From CAVZZG01 sp963779685 (GTDB lineage Bacteria; Actinomycetota; Thermoleophilia; Gaiellales; F1-60-MAGs149): DNA of 64,000 nt. A program made the position numbers and the translations under genes. The first letter of the stretch is position 1. Every line of letters starts with the position of its first letter. The DNA lies in the NCBI GenBank assembly GCA_963779685.1, contig CAVZZG010000003.1:124001-188000 (forward strand). The letters are read 5' to 3'. Below the pieces are notes generated by a model that worked only from the letters and a program-made list of their open reading frames with translations, was not told the origin of the DNA and ran no database searches. Below, piece after piece: positions 18,404 through 27,040 of this stretch.

Positions 18404-19300
18404 ATGCCGAGGAACCCACGCGCGTACCGACTGGCCGCTCTCGCGGTCCTCCTGCTCGCCTCGTTCGCCCTTGTGACGGTCTATTTCCGCGAGGGCGACG
18501 GCGGGTCGCTTCACCGTGCCCAACGTTGGATGGACTCCACGGTCTCGCCCGCGGAGGGTGTCGTCCAGCGAGTCGCCCAGCCGTTCCGGGACGCCGCCGC
18601 CTGGTGGCACGACACCCGCAACGCCCAGCGGCAGCGTGACGACGCCGAGCGCGAGAACGCGCGTCTGCGTCAGGAGCTCGCCGATCTCCAGACCAACCAG
18701 CTGACGGCCGCCGAGCTCGAGGCGGAGCTGCGCTACGTGCGGTCGCCCGCGTTCCCCTCGCGTGCCGGTTACGCCGCCCGGGCCGCCGAGGTGATCGCCC
18801 GCTCGCCGGCGCTCTACGCCCGCAAGGTCCTGATCGACCAGGGAAGCGGGGCCGGCGTTGCCGTCGGAGACCCGGTCGTGACCGGCGTCGCGACCCAGCG
18901 CTTCGACGGGGCCGCGCTGATCGGCCGCGTCACGGCCGTCACCGGCGCGACCGCCGAGGTGACCCTGCTGTCCGATCCGTCGATGGCGGTCACCGCGACC
19001 GTCGCCGGTCGCGTCGGCGCCGACGGCGTGCTCAAGCCGAACCCCGGCGACGCCTCGACCGAGGTGCTCGACTTCGTCTCGAAGCGGTACTCGGTGAACG
19101 CGGGCGACCTCGTCACGACCCGGGGCTTCATCGATCCCGGCGTCGGGCGGTCCTACTTCCCGCCCGGGCTCGGCATCGGCATCGTCTCGTTCGTCTCCCA
19201 GTCGGACACCGAGAACTACAAGACGATCCAGGTCACGCCGTGGGCGGACCTGACGGCGTTCCGCACCGTCATCGTCCTCGTCAGAGGGGCGGGGACGTGA
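18404..19300 (+). CDS. mreC: cell-shape protein MreC
   Basis: 298 residues. A short cytoplasmic tail is followed by one transmembrane helix (YRLAALAVLLLASFALVTVY), a coiled coil at about residues 60-105 (NAQRQRDDAERENARLRQEL) and the two beta barrels typical of MreC (VLIDQGSGAGVAVGDPVV, GRVTAVTGATAEVTLLSDP). It organises the elongasome with MreD, PBP2 and RodA. No mreB lies upstream in this window. GGGG precedes ATG 18404. Its stop overlaps mreD by 4 bases. Confidence 0.93.
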   Translation: MPRNPRAYRLAALAVLLLASFALVTVYFREGDGGSLHRAQRWMDSTVSPAEGVVQRVAQPFRDAAAWWHDTRNAQRQRDDAERENARLRQELADLQTNQLTAAELEAELRYVRSPAFPSRAGYAARAAEVIARSPALYARKVLIDQGSGAGVAVGDPVVTGVATQRFDGAALIGRVTAVTGATAEVTLLSDPSMAVTATVAGRVGADGVLKPNPGDASTEVLDFVSKRYSVNAGDLVTTRGFIDPGVGRSYFPPGLGIGIVSFVSQSDTENYKTIQVTPWADLTAFRTVIVLVRGAGT

Positions 19301-19860
19301 GGGCCGGACGGCTCGGCCGCCTCGCCCGGGGTGCGGCCGTGGTGACCCTGGCCGCGTTCGTGCTGGCACTCGCGGTGCTGCTGCAGGTCACGGTCGCCAC
19401 CGATCTGGCAGTGCTCGGCGGCCGGCCCGACCTCGTGGTGATCGTGGTCGTGTCGCTGGCCCTCCTGCGCGGGCCGGTGGCCGGCGCCGTGGCGGGTTTC
19501 GCGGGCGGCCTCCTGCTCGATGCGCTCGGCCTCGGCGTCGTCGGGACGACCTCCCTGACACTCACGCTGGTCGGCTACCTCGTCGGCGTCCGCGGCGAGC
19601 GCCTGCGCCGGCGGGCCGTGCTGCGGCCCCTCGTGCTGGTCGCGCTGGCGTCGCTGGCGGCCGCGCTCAGCGAGCTCGTCGTCGCCGTCCTGGTGGGCTC
19701 CGGCCCGTCGATCTCGACGCTGCTCTTCTTCGCGGCCGTGCCGACCGCGATGCTGAACGTGCTGCTCGCGATCCTCATCTTCCCGGCCATGCGCCGGGTG
19801 TTCGGGCCGCGCGAGGAGCCGGTCGCGCGCGTCGACCTGTCGACGACGGTGGCCGCGTGA
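19297..19860 (+). CDS. mreD: cell-shape protein MreD
   Basis: 187-residue integral membrane protein with five or six hydrophobic segments and the MreD-like PDLVVIVVVSLALLRGPVAGA and GFAGGLLLDALGLG regions. GTG 19297 and the stop at 19860 overlap both neighbours by 4 bases, which supports the start. It connects MreC to the rest of the rod-elongation complex. Confidence 0.9.
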   Translation: MRAGRLGRLARGAAVVTLAAFVLALAVLLQVTVATDLAVLGGRPDLVVIVVVSLALLRGPVAGAVAGFAGGLLLDALGLGVVGTTSLTLTLVGYLVGVRGERLRRRAVLRPLVLVALASLAAALSELVVAVLVGSGPSISTLLFFAAVPTAMLNVLLAILIFPAMRRVFGPREEPVARVDLSTTVAA

Positions 19861-22049
19861 TGCTGCTCCCCGCGTCGCGTGAGCCAAGGGAGGAACGGCC
19901 GCAGTCGCCGCAGCTGGCGCTTCGGGTCGCGCTGCTCGGCGCCATCGCCGTGGTGCTGTTCTCGGTGCTGTTCTTCCGGCTCTGGGTGCTGCAGGTGCTG
20001 GCCGCCGACCAGTACCGCACGGCAGCCACCGCGAACGAGCTGCGCACCGTGCAGGTGCCGGCCCAGCGAGGGCGGATCCTCGATGCGAACGGGCGCGTCC
20101 TGGTCGACAACCGGGCGGGCGACGCGATCACCTTCGACCTCGCCAGCGATCCCGTGGCCGCCCGCGACTGCGCCCGGACGCCCGGTCCGCAGCCACCGCC
20201 CCCGCCGCGCATCACCAACGCGCAGCTACGGCGGATGCTGAAGGGCCTGCACGGCCGTCGCCGCCACCGCCGGGCGCAGCAGATCCTGGCGGCGAACCGG
20301 CCGAAGCCGCCTCCGAAGGTGTGGCGCGGCTGCGCTCAGGACAACGCGGCCATCGTCGCGCTGGCGCGGATCGCAGGAGCACCGGTGGGAGCCTTCGAGG
20401 ACCGGATCCACCAGGCCGTGGTGCAGCAGCCGTTCGAGCCCGCGACGCTGATCGGCGATGCGCCGCGCACGCTCATCTTCTACATCGAGGAGCACGCGTC
20501 CCAGTTCCGCGGCATCCAGGTCACCAAGCGCAGCGTCCGCTACTACCCGAACGGGCCGCTGGCGTCGCACCTGTTCGGCTCGATCGGGGCCGTCAGCGCC
20601 GAGGACCTCAAGTTACCCGGCACCTACCCGCGTGCCCGCGCCGGCGACGTCGTCGGCCACAGCGGCGTCGAGCTCACGTACGACCGCTGGCTGCGCGGCC
20701 GCAACGGCACGCTCCGGGTGCTCGTGGACGCGATGGGGTCGCCGCAGGGGCAGGCGATCCTGTCGCCGGCGCCCGCATCCGGCGACGACCTGCGCCTGAC
20801 CCTGGACGTGAACATGCAACGCGCCGCCGAGGCGGCCCTCGCGTACGGCATCCACACGGCCCGGATCGGCGCGTCGCCGCTGACCAAGCCGTACTCGCAC
20901 GCCACTGCCGGCGCGATGGTGGTGATGGACGTCAAGACCGGTGCCGTGCGGGCCATGGCCTCGTCGCCCGGCTTCGACCCGAACCGGCTCGTCGGTCACG
21001 GGGCCTCGACGTACGCCACGCACCTCTTCGCCCGGCAGGCCGAGGCGCCGCTGCTCGACCGTGCCGCCAACGGCATCTACCCGCCTGGCTCGACCTTCAA
21101 GCCGGTGACGGCGATCGCCGCGCTCATGAACGGCCTCGTCGCCGTCGACGAGCCCGTGATGTGCGATGCCAAGCTCACCGTCAAGGGTCAGGTCTACAAG
21201 AACTTCGAGGGCGTATCGAGGAGCCAGATCACGCTCCCCACGGCCATCACGCGTTCCTGCGACACCTACTTCTACCGCCTGGGCCTGCGCCTGTACGACG
21301 CCACCAGCCGGGACGGCCGGCGCCAGCCGCAGCCCGAGTGGATGCGCCGGCTCGGGTTCGGCCGGTCGACCGGCCTCGACATTCCCGATGCATCGGGGGT
21401 CGCTCCCGATGCGGCCTACAAGAAGAAGCTCTTCGGCCGCGACGCGATCAACAACCGCTGGACGACCGGTGATGCCATCAATGCCGCCATCGGCCAGGGC
21501 TTCGTCCAGGTGACGCCGCTGCAGATGGCGACGGTCTACGCGCTCATCGCCAACGGCGGGACGCTCGTCACGCCGCATCTCGGCCTCGACGTACGGAACC
21601 CGGAGGGCCATGTCGTCAAGTCGCTGATCTTCCCGGCCCGCGGCAAGCCGAAGATCGATCCCTACGCCCTGCAGGCCATCCGGGCCGGGCTGCGCGGCGT
21701 CACCCACGACATCAACGGCACGGCGGTGCGCGCCTTCGCCGGGTTCCCGGTCGGGGTGGCGGGGAAGACCGGCACGGCACAGAAGGGCGGCCAGGACGAC
21801 TACTCGTGGTTCATCGGCTACGCCCCGATCAACGACCCCCGCTACGTGGTGGCGTGCGTCATCGAGCGCGGCGGCCTCGGCGGCGTGGCGGCGGCGCGGG
21901 CCGTCCGGCTGATGTTCCAGCGGGCGTTCGACGTCACCCGCTCCGGCACCGGGTGGAGTACCGGTCGGCTCCCCGACGGCACGCTCATCCCGCGCGACCC
22001 CACCCAGGTCGCCAACGGGCTCCAACTCGGCGACCCCTTCCTCGGCTGA
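19857..22049 (+). CDS. mrdA: penicillin-binding protein 2, transpeptidase
   Basis: 730-residue class B PBP that cross-links side-wall peptidoglycan. A single N-terminal membrane helix (VALLGAIAVVLFSVLFFRLW) precedes the dimerisation domain (AQRGRILDANGRVLVDNR). The transpeptidase motifs are STFK (Ser412, Lys415), SCD in ITRSCDTYFYRLG, and KTGT at 637-640. It is longer than typical PBP2 because of an insertion rich in Pro and Arg at about residues 108-150 (RTPGPQPPPPPR, GRRRHRRAQQ). GTG 19857 or ATG 19860 both fit. The stop overlaps rodA. Confidence 0.93.
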   Translation: MMLLPASREPREERPQSPQLALRVALLGAIAVVLFSVLFFRLWVLQVLAADQYRTAATANELRTVQVPAQRGRILDANGRVLVDNRAGDAITFDLASDPVAARDCARTPGPQPPPPPRITNAQLRRMLKGLHGRRRHRRAQQILAANRPKPPPKVWRGCAQDNAAIVALARIAGAPVGAFEDRIHQAVVQQPFEPATLIGDAPRTLIFYIEEHASQFRGIQVTKRSVRYYPNGPLASHLFGSIGAVSAEDLKLPGTYPRARAGDVVGHSGVELTYDRWLRGRNGTLRVLVDAMGSPQGQAILSPAPASGDDLRLTLDVNMQRAAEAALAYGIHTARIGASPLTKPYSHATAGAMVVMDVKTGAVRAMASSPGFDPNRLVGHGASTYATHLFARQAEAPLLDRAANGIYPPGSTFKPVTAIAALMNGLVAVDEPVMCDAKLTVKGQVYKNFEGVSRSQITLPTAITRSCDTYFYRLGLRLYDATSRDGRRQPQPEWMRRLGFGRSTGLDIPDASGVAPDAAYKKKLFGRDAINNRWTTGDAINAAIGQGFVQVTPLQMATVYALIANGGTLVTPHLGLDVRNPEGHVVKSLIFPARGKPKIDPYALQAIRAGLRGVTHDINGTAVRAFAGFPVGVAGKTGTAQKGGQDDYSWFIGYAPINDPRYVVACVIERGGLGGVAAARAVRLMFQRAFDVTRSGTGWSTGRLPDGTLIPRDPTQVANGLQLGDPFLG

Positions 22050-23218
22050 TGACGTTCGGCATCTTCTTCCGCCGGCTCGACTACGTGCTGATCGCAGCCG
22101 TGGCCATTGCGCTCGGCTACTCGTACGTGACCATCGCCAGCGTCTCCGACCGGGTGGTCGTCCGTCACCAGTTGACGTACGTCGCGATCGGCACCGTGCT
22201 TGCGATCGCCGTGGCGGTCATCGATCCCAAGCGGTACCGGCGCTTCGCCTGGTTCGCCTACGTCGTGGTTGCGGGCCTGCTGATCACGGTGCTGGGCTTC
22301 GCCGCCGCACGTGGCTCGAGCCGCTGGATCACGCTCCCCGGCTTCACGCTGCAGCCGTCGGAGATCGCCAAGATCGTCGTCATCGTCGTGCTCGCGGCGT
22401 ACGTGTCCGATCGCAGCCGCGAGACACCCGGCCGTTGGCGCACGTTCGTCGCCGGCCTCGCGATCGCCGGCTGGCCGGCGCTGCTCGTGTTCCTCGAGCC
22501 CGATCTCGGGACGTCACTGGTCTACCTCGTGATCGCGCTGACCGTGCTGTTCATCGCCGGGGCGCGCATGATCCAGATCGGGTTGCTGCTGGCGCTGGTA
22601 GCGGCCAGCGTGTGGCTCGTCTTCACCGGGCTTCCGAACGCCGGCATCCGGGTGCTGAAGCCGTACCAGGAGCAGCGGCTGACCGCCTTCCTGGATCCGG
22701 CCAACGCGTCCGACTCCGCGTACCAGTCGCAGCAGTCGAAGACGGCGATCGGACATGGCGGGCTCACGGGCCAGGGCGTCAAGGGCGCGACCGTCACCCG
22801 GCTCGACTTCCTGCCCGAGCAGCACACCGACTTCATCTTCGCGGCCGTCGGCGAGCAACGCGGCTTCCTCGGCACGGCCATCCTGATCGCCGTGTTCGTC
22901 CTGATCGCCTGGCGGGCGATACGGGCCGTCACGCTGGCGGCGTCGCTCTACGAGAGCCTCATCGCCGCGGGCGTCGCGGCGATGCTCGTCGCACAGGTGT
23001 TCGTGAACGTCGGCATGACGCTCGGGATCATGCCGACCACCGGCATCCCCCTGCCGTTCATGACGTACGGCGGCTCGAACACGGTGACGAACCTGATCGC
23101 GGTCGGGCTGCTGCTGGCCGTGCAGGTGCGTGGCGGCGTACCGCAGGCGCCGCGCCTGGCGGAGCACGACCTGGTGCAGCCGCAGCGGCAGCCCACGCTC
23201 AGCGGCACGCGCGGCTGA
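22049..23218 (+). CDS. rodA: RodA-type SEDS peptidoglycan glycosyltransferase
   Basis: 389-residue polytopic membrane protein of the SEDS family, which polymerises lipid II with PBP2. Signatures are GSSRWITLPGFTLQPSEIAK, FLEPDLGTSLVYL, and the long outer loop with GLTGQGVKGATVTRLDFLPE, then MPTTGIPLPFMTYGGSN. ATG 22049 overlaps the mrdA stop (TGATG). Its last 20 bases overlap the 3' end of the opposing gene at 23199-24095. Confidence 0.93.
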   Translation: MTFGIFFRRLDYVLIAAVAIALGYSYVTIASVSDRVVVRHQLTYVAIGTVLAIAVAVIDPKRYRRFAWFAYVVVAGLLITVLGFAAARGSSRWITLPGFTLQPSEIAKIVVIVVLAAYVSDRSRETPGRWRTFVAGLAIAGWPALLVFLEPDLGTSLVYLVIALTVLFIAGARMIQIGLLLALVAASVWLVFTGLPNAGIRVLKPYQEQRLTAFLDPANASDSAYQSQQSKTAIGHGGLTGQGVKGATVTRLDFLPEQHTDFIFAAVGEQRGFLGTAILIAVFVLIAWRAIRAVTLAASLYESLIAAGVAAMLVAQVFVNVGMTLGIMPTTGIPLPFMTYGGSNTVTNLIAVGLLLAVQVRGGVPQAPRLAEHDLVQPQRQPTLSGTRG

Positions 23219-24095
23219 CGAGCCGGGCGAAGGCCGCCGTCGTCTGCGCCGTCTCGGTAGCGCGCCAGTCGCCGTCCGCGTCGGTGACGTGATACCACAG
23301 CACGCCCCGCAGGGCGGGCATGTTCGCCGTCGCGCCGGCCAGCTGGTCGATCCAGGCCGCCTTGTCGCCGCCGATCGACGTGGATGCGGTCTCGGCGATC
23401 CAGAACGGCTTCGCGCCGAGGTCCTCGATGGTGGCGTAGGCGGCTGCGAAGATCTCGTCCGGCGAGCTCCAGGCCAGCGCGCCGGTCGTGCCGAAGTTGT
23501 AGCCCGACGCGCCCACCAGGTCGACCTGGGACTCGCCCGGCCAGAACTGCCCGATCTGGTTGGCGTCGGTGTCCGGGACGCTCCGTGCGTACGGCGACCA
23601 CAGCAGACGCACCCGGCGGGCCCCGGCGCTACGGACGACCGACCGCACGTGGCGCCACGCGGCGATGTACGCCCGCGCCCGCACCCCGTGCGCGATCGGC
23701 GACCAGGCCGTCCAGTTCGCGTTCATCTCCGGCATCGGCCGGAGGACGGGCGCGGGGGAGAGGCCCGCGAGCTGACCCGCGAGACGGCGCAGCGACCGAT
23801 CGAAGCGGCCGTGCGTGATCAGCGTGAGCGCGTGGCTCCGCGACGGCTCCCACGTCACGACCAACCGCAGGTGCCGCAGCCGCGCGACCCGCAGATCCGC
23901 CGCCGACACCTTCTGGCTGCCCTCGACGTAGACCGACAGCGCCGTCACCCGCGGCCCCACCGCCGCACGCAGCGCCGGCACCGCGGTTCGCGGATCATCG
24001 GCGTAGACACCCACCGTGACGCACGCCCTTGCCGCCGGCGGAGCGACGAGGGCCAGCCCCATGAGGGCTAGTGCGATGCCTGGTCGGTGTCCCAT
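23199..24095 (-). CDS. secreted GH26-like glycoside hydrolase
   Basis: 298 residues with a signal peptide (GIALALMGLALVAPPAARAC). The catalytic part resembles family GH26 beta-mannanases: VLRPMPEMNANWTAWS carries the likely acid/base Glu, and KPFWIAETAS carries the likely nucleophile Glu. LVGASGYNFG and WYHVTDADGDW complete the barrel. The open frame continues upstream through the repeat array, but the signal peptide sets the start at ATG 24095. The 20-base tail-to-tail overlap with rodA leaves no room for a terminator between them. The substrate is inferred as a beta-mannan-like polysaccharide. Confidence 0.75.
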   Translation of the reverse strand: MGHRPGIALALMGLALVAPPAARACVTVGVYADDPRTAVPALRAAVGPRVTALSVYVEGSQKVSAADLRVARLRHLRLVVTWEPSRSHALTLITHGRFDRSLRRLAGQLAGLSPAPVLRPMPEMNANWTAWSPIAHGVRARAYIAAWRHVRSVVRSAGARRVRLLWSPYARSVPDTDANQIGQFWPGESQVDLVGASGYNFGTTGALAWSSPDEIFAAAYATIEDLGAKPFWIAETASTSIGGDKAAWIDQLAGATANMPALRGVLWYHVTDADGDWRATETAQTTAAFARLVSRACR

Positions 24096-24197
24096 GCTCT
24101 GTCTGACCCTACATCGCTCCCGGCCTCTCGACACCTTCCCGGCCCGAGGCCCCCTGCCAGCGTGGTAGCACGAGGGCCTCATTGGACGGCGCGACAC

Positions 24198-24319
24198 GTC
24201 CAAGTGGACGGGGCGTCGTGTCCAAGTGCACGGGGCGTCGTGTCCAAGTGCACGGGACGGCGTGGCCAAGTGCACGGCGCGACGTGTCCAAGTGCACGAG
24301 ACGACATGTCCAAGTGCAC
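24198..24319. repeat. tandem array of six 22-bp units with the 12-mer motif
   Basis: GTCCAAGTGCAC-type cores start at 24198, 24220, 24242, 24264, 24286 and 24308, exactly 22 bases apart. Core 1 ends GTGGAC, core 4 begins GGCC, and the other four are identical. The 10-base linkers are similar but not identical (for example GGGGCGTCGT and GGGACGGCGT). A degenerate extra unit may precede it near 24176. The array lies between the M20 peptidase stop (24335) and the GH26-like start (24095), both on the minus strand. The linkers are too short and too alike for CRISPR spacers. Confidence 0.9.
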
Positions 24320-24334
24320 GAACCCCCGATCGCC

Positions 24335-25642
24335 TCAGGAGGCCACGCCGCACCACCGCATGGCCGCCAGGGCGATCGCCTGGGCGCACGTCACGAGGTC
24401 GTCCACCGGCACGAACTCGTCGATCGAGTGCGCGTTGTCGATGTGGCGGGGCCCGAACCCGACCATGGGCGTGCTCCCGAACCTGGTGAAGGTGGCGGCG
24501 TCGAACCAGGAGTCGAGACCGCCGATGCCGACATCGCGGCCGGCGGAGGCCGACGCGTGGAGCATCGTCTCGATGATCGGGTGCTCCGGCGGCACCTCGA
24601 ACGGCGGGATGTCGATCGTCCAGGTGACGCGCGGCGGGTGCTCCTTCAGCCAGGGATCGGCCGTCGCGACATTGGCCAGCCACGCGGCGAACTCGCGCTC
24701 GACGGCCGTGCCCCAGCCATCGGCGTCGGCGTTCTGGGGCCCGTAGTTGAGCATCGAGGTGACCGAGCAACTCGCCGGGTAGGTGACGATCCACTCGCCA
24801 CCGCTGATAACGGTCGGGGTGATCGTGGTCGGCGACAGGATCGGGTGCTGCATGTCGGGCCGGGTGCGCCACTCCTCGCGCAGGCGGGCGAAGGCGTCGA
24901 GCACGATGCCCATCTTCTCGATCGCGTTGACGGCGCCGCCCTCCCGCCAGTGCCGCTGCGTCAGCTCGGCGTGGCCGGGACGGCCCTCGACCTCGACGAT
25001 CGGCGTCAGCGAGCCGCGACTGCAGGTCCACACCTCGAAGCCGGTCGGCTCGGTGCAGATGCCGGCATCGGCCCGGACGCCGTGGGCGACGCAGGCGATC
25101 CCGCCGGCTCCGGACGACTCCTCGTCCGTGTTGGTGCAGACGATGAGGTCGCCGCCGAGGCGGACGCCCATCCTTGCGAGCGTCTCGGCCGCGTAGACCA
25201 TCGCGCCGATGCCGCCCTTCATGTCGCACGTGCCGCGGCCGTACAGGTTCCCGTCCCGCACCTCGGCGCGCCAGGGATCGCTCGTCCACCGCTCGACCGG
25301 CTCGGGCGTGACGACGTCGATGTGTCCGTTCAGCATCATCGAGCGGCCACCGCTCGCGCCGGCCATGGTCGCCGCCAGCTGGGGGCGACCGGCGAACTCC
25401 AGCCCCGGCTCGACCTGGCGCGAGCCGGCGACATCGGCGCTGGTCGGCTCCCAGATGTCGATCGCGGCGCCGCGCGCGGCGAGGCGCTTCCCGAGGTAGG
25501 TCTGAAGGTCAGCCTCCTGGCGGGGCGGGTCACCGGTGTTCCGGGCGGTGGTATCGAAGCCGACGAGATCGGTGACGAGGCGGACGAGGTCGTCCCGCCC
25601 CTCCGCGATCTCGGCGACCACTCTGCTCTCGAGGTCGTTCAT
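24335..25642 (-). CDS. M20 family metallopeptidase (ArgE/DapE type)
   Basis: 435-residue amidohydrolase/deacylase dependent on two metal ions. The metal-ligand motifs MMLNGHIDVVTPEP, LYGRGTCDMKGGIGAMVYA and VCTNTDEESSGAGGIACV are followed by the lid domain with GRPGHAELT and a late GFGPRHIDNAHSIDEFVP. These mark the ArgE/DapE/carboxypeptidase G2 group that removes acyl or amino-acid groups from N-acyl substrates. ATG 25642 is chosen because the protein begins in register with the family there. No arg or dap neighbours occur, so the specific substrate is open. Confidence 0.87.
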   Translation of the reverse strand: MNDLESRVVAEIAEGRDDLVRLVTDLVGFDTTARNTGDPPRQEADLQTYLGKRLAARGAAIDIWEPTSADVAGSRQVEPGLEFAGRPQLAATMAGASGGRSMMLNGHIDVVTPEPVERWTSDPWRAEVRDGNLYGRGTCDMKGGIGAMVYAAETLARMGVRLGGDLIVCTNTDEESSGAGGIACVAHGVRADAGICTEPTGFEVWTCSRGSLTPIVEVEGRPGHAELTQRHWREGGAVNAIEKMGIVLDAFARLREEWRTRPDMQHPILSPTTITPTVISGGEWIVTYPASCSVTSMLNYGPQNADADGWGTAVEREFAAWLANVATADPWLKEHPPRVTWTIDIPPFEVPPEHPIIETMLHASASAGRDVGIGGLDSWFDAATFTRFGSTPMVGFGPRHIDNAHSIDEFVPVDDLVTCAQAIALAAMRWCGVAS

Positions 25643-25729
25643 GGCCTCGATGGTGTCACATTCCCACGTAGCCATGGCACCGGCGCACGGCTGGTAGCAT
25701 CGGCGCGCTGATGATCGAGGGGAGACGCC

Positions 25730-26215
25730 GTGGGCGCCGATAGCGAGGACGCGCCGCTCTGGACGGCGACGAAGGCCAACGCGATGGGCGACGCCGAGAT
25801 CGCCGCCTTCCTGCAGGGGCCGCACGTCGCCAGTCTCGCGACCCACCGGTCCGACGGCTTCGTGCACCTGACGCCGATCTGGTACCTGTTTGCAGACGGT
25901 GTCTTCTACATCACGCTGGGCGAGCGCCGTCGTCACCTCCGCAATATCGGGCGCGACCCACGGGTGACGTTGCTCGTCCACGTCGACGAACGCCCCGACC
26001 AGGGTGCGGCCGGCACCGTCCGTGCCGTGATGTGCTGCGGGACGGCCGAGGTGCGCACCGACCCGGCCGTCGTCGAGCAGTACGCGCAGCGGATCGACGC
26101 CCGCTACATCGGTGCCGACGCAGCAGCCGGCGCCGCCGCGCCGGCCACGGAGCGCTACCAGCTGGCGGTGATCACGCCGGTGACGGTGCTGAGCTGGGAT
26201 TTCGCAAAGCGCTGA
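25730..26215 (+). CDS. PPOX-class (pyridoxamine oxidase-like) flavin/F420 protein
   Basis: 161 residues forming a split beta barrel. IAAFLQGPHVASLATHRSDGFVHLTPIWYLF is cut here into its hallmark pieces: VASLATHRSDG, PIWYLFADGVFYI, and RRRHLRNIGRDPRVTLLV. These proteins use FMN, F420 or haem; the short length and RHLRN segment recall actinobacterial F420-dependent oxidoreductases, but this is inference. GTG 25730 has a GAGGGGAG ribosome-binding site at 25716-25723 and a TAGCAT hexamer at about 25694. It diverges from the M20 gene. Confidence 0.8.
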   Translation: MGADSEDAPLWTATKANAMGDAEIAAFLQGPHVASLATHRSDGFVHLTPIWYLFADGVFYITLGERRRHLRNIGRDPRVTLLVHVDERPDQGAAGTVRAVMCCGTAEVRTDPAVVEQYAQRIDARYIGADAAAGAAAPATERYQLAVITPVTVLSWDFAKR

Positions 26216-26247
26216 TCGCGGCCCGTGCCGCGAAGATGACACCGACC

Positions 26248-26253
26248 TAGAAT
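26248..26253 (+). promoter_or_regulatory. -10 element, leaderless start at 26260
   Basis: TAGAAT followed by 6 bases and GTG 26260. Confidence 0.45.
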
Positions 26254-26259
26254 CAGTCG

Positions 26260-26979
26260 GTGGCGCCCCCGATTCTCGCCCTGGCCGGTCTCTATCGCGA
26301 GGAGTTCCGCGAGGCGGGGCCGCTCGCGCTCGTCGGTCGTCGCTCGCTGGTCGATGCGGTCGCGGCCGCGTTGCTCGCCGGGGGTGGCGAGCGGCGGCTG
26401 CTGGCGCCGCTCGACCGGCCGGTGGTGTCGGAGCTGCGGCGCTGCAGCGGAGTCGTCGCCTGCGGGCTGGACATCGCCCACGCCCGGCTCGTCGGCCACG
26501 CCCGGCGGCCCTGGGTGGCGCTCCTGGCCGAGGGGCAGGATCGGTACGACGTCGGGGTGCTGCCGTTCCTCGGAGCCGAGAACGCCGTGGCCACGGTCGG
26601 CGAGGTGCCGGCGCGGCTGGTGCGAGTGCTCGATCGCGAGGTGGCTGCCTCCCTGGCGGCGCGCCTGCCGGCGTTGCGCCCGCACCTCAGCGCCCATCTC
26701 GAGCGAGACGCGGCGCTGCGGGCGGCCGCCGTGGCCGCGTTCGGCCCGCCGACGCTGCTGGCAGTTCCCGTCGCCCGGGCGACGATGGCCGACGCACAGG
26801 CCCGCGGCATCTCCGACCCACGCGGCCGGGCTGCTGCGATCGTCGCTGCGGCCACGGCTGGCGTGCTCGTCGCGCGCTCGGCGGGCGGCCCCGCGGGCCG
26901 CGCAGCGGCCGGCTACGGCGCCGCTCTCGGGCTGATACGGACTGCGGGCCGGCTGCACGCGGAAAGACCTCGTTCCTGA
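26260..26979 (+). CDS. unknown alanine-rich protein
   Basis: 239 residues; I do not recognise it. The first half has an alpha/beta look (PPILALAGLYREEF, GPLALVGRRSLVDAVAAALL, VVACGLDIAHARLVG, PWVALLAEGQDRYDVGVLPF). The second half is strongly helical and alanine-rich with a glycine-rich ending (AGGPAGRAAAGYGAALGLI). No signal peptide or clear membrane helix is visible. The GTG start is supported by the TAGAAT promoter. It precedes the radical-SAM gene, which has its own promoter, so no operon is implied. Confidence 0.6.
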   Translation: MAPPILALAGLYREEFREAGPLALVGRRSLVDAVAAALLAGGGERRLLAPLDRPVVSELRRCSGVVACGLDIAHARLVGHARRPWVALLAEGQDRYDVGVLPFLGAENAVATVGEVPARLVRVLDREVAASLAARLPALRPHLSAHLERDAALRAAAVAAFGPPTLLAVPVARATMADAQARGISDPRGRAAAIVAAATAGVLVARSAGGPAGRAAAGYGAALGLIRTAGRLHAERPRS

Positions 26980-27027
26980 TCCAGGCGCTCGGTGGCGCCA
27001 CGGGATGGCCCCGCCAATGGCCATGGC

Positions 27028-27033
27028 TATGCT
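27028..27033 (+). promoter_or_regulatory. -10 element, leaderless start at 27041
   Basis: TATGCT followed by 7 bases and ATG 27041. This decides the start of the radical-SAM gene against the in-frame ATG at 27005. The identical hexamer occurs at 45805-45810. Confidence 0.5.
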
Positions 27034-27040
27034 GTGGCAG

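Noticed and set aside
24198..24319. CRISPR-like array
   Set aside because: Units are 22 bp with 10-base linkers that resemble one another; no spacers of 30 or more bases and no cas genes.
23199..25289. Single 696-codon minus-strand gene
   Set aside because: The frame crosses the repeat array; a signal peptide at 24095 begins the real protein, and the 24335-25642 M20 gene covers the upstream part in another frame.
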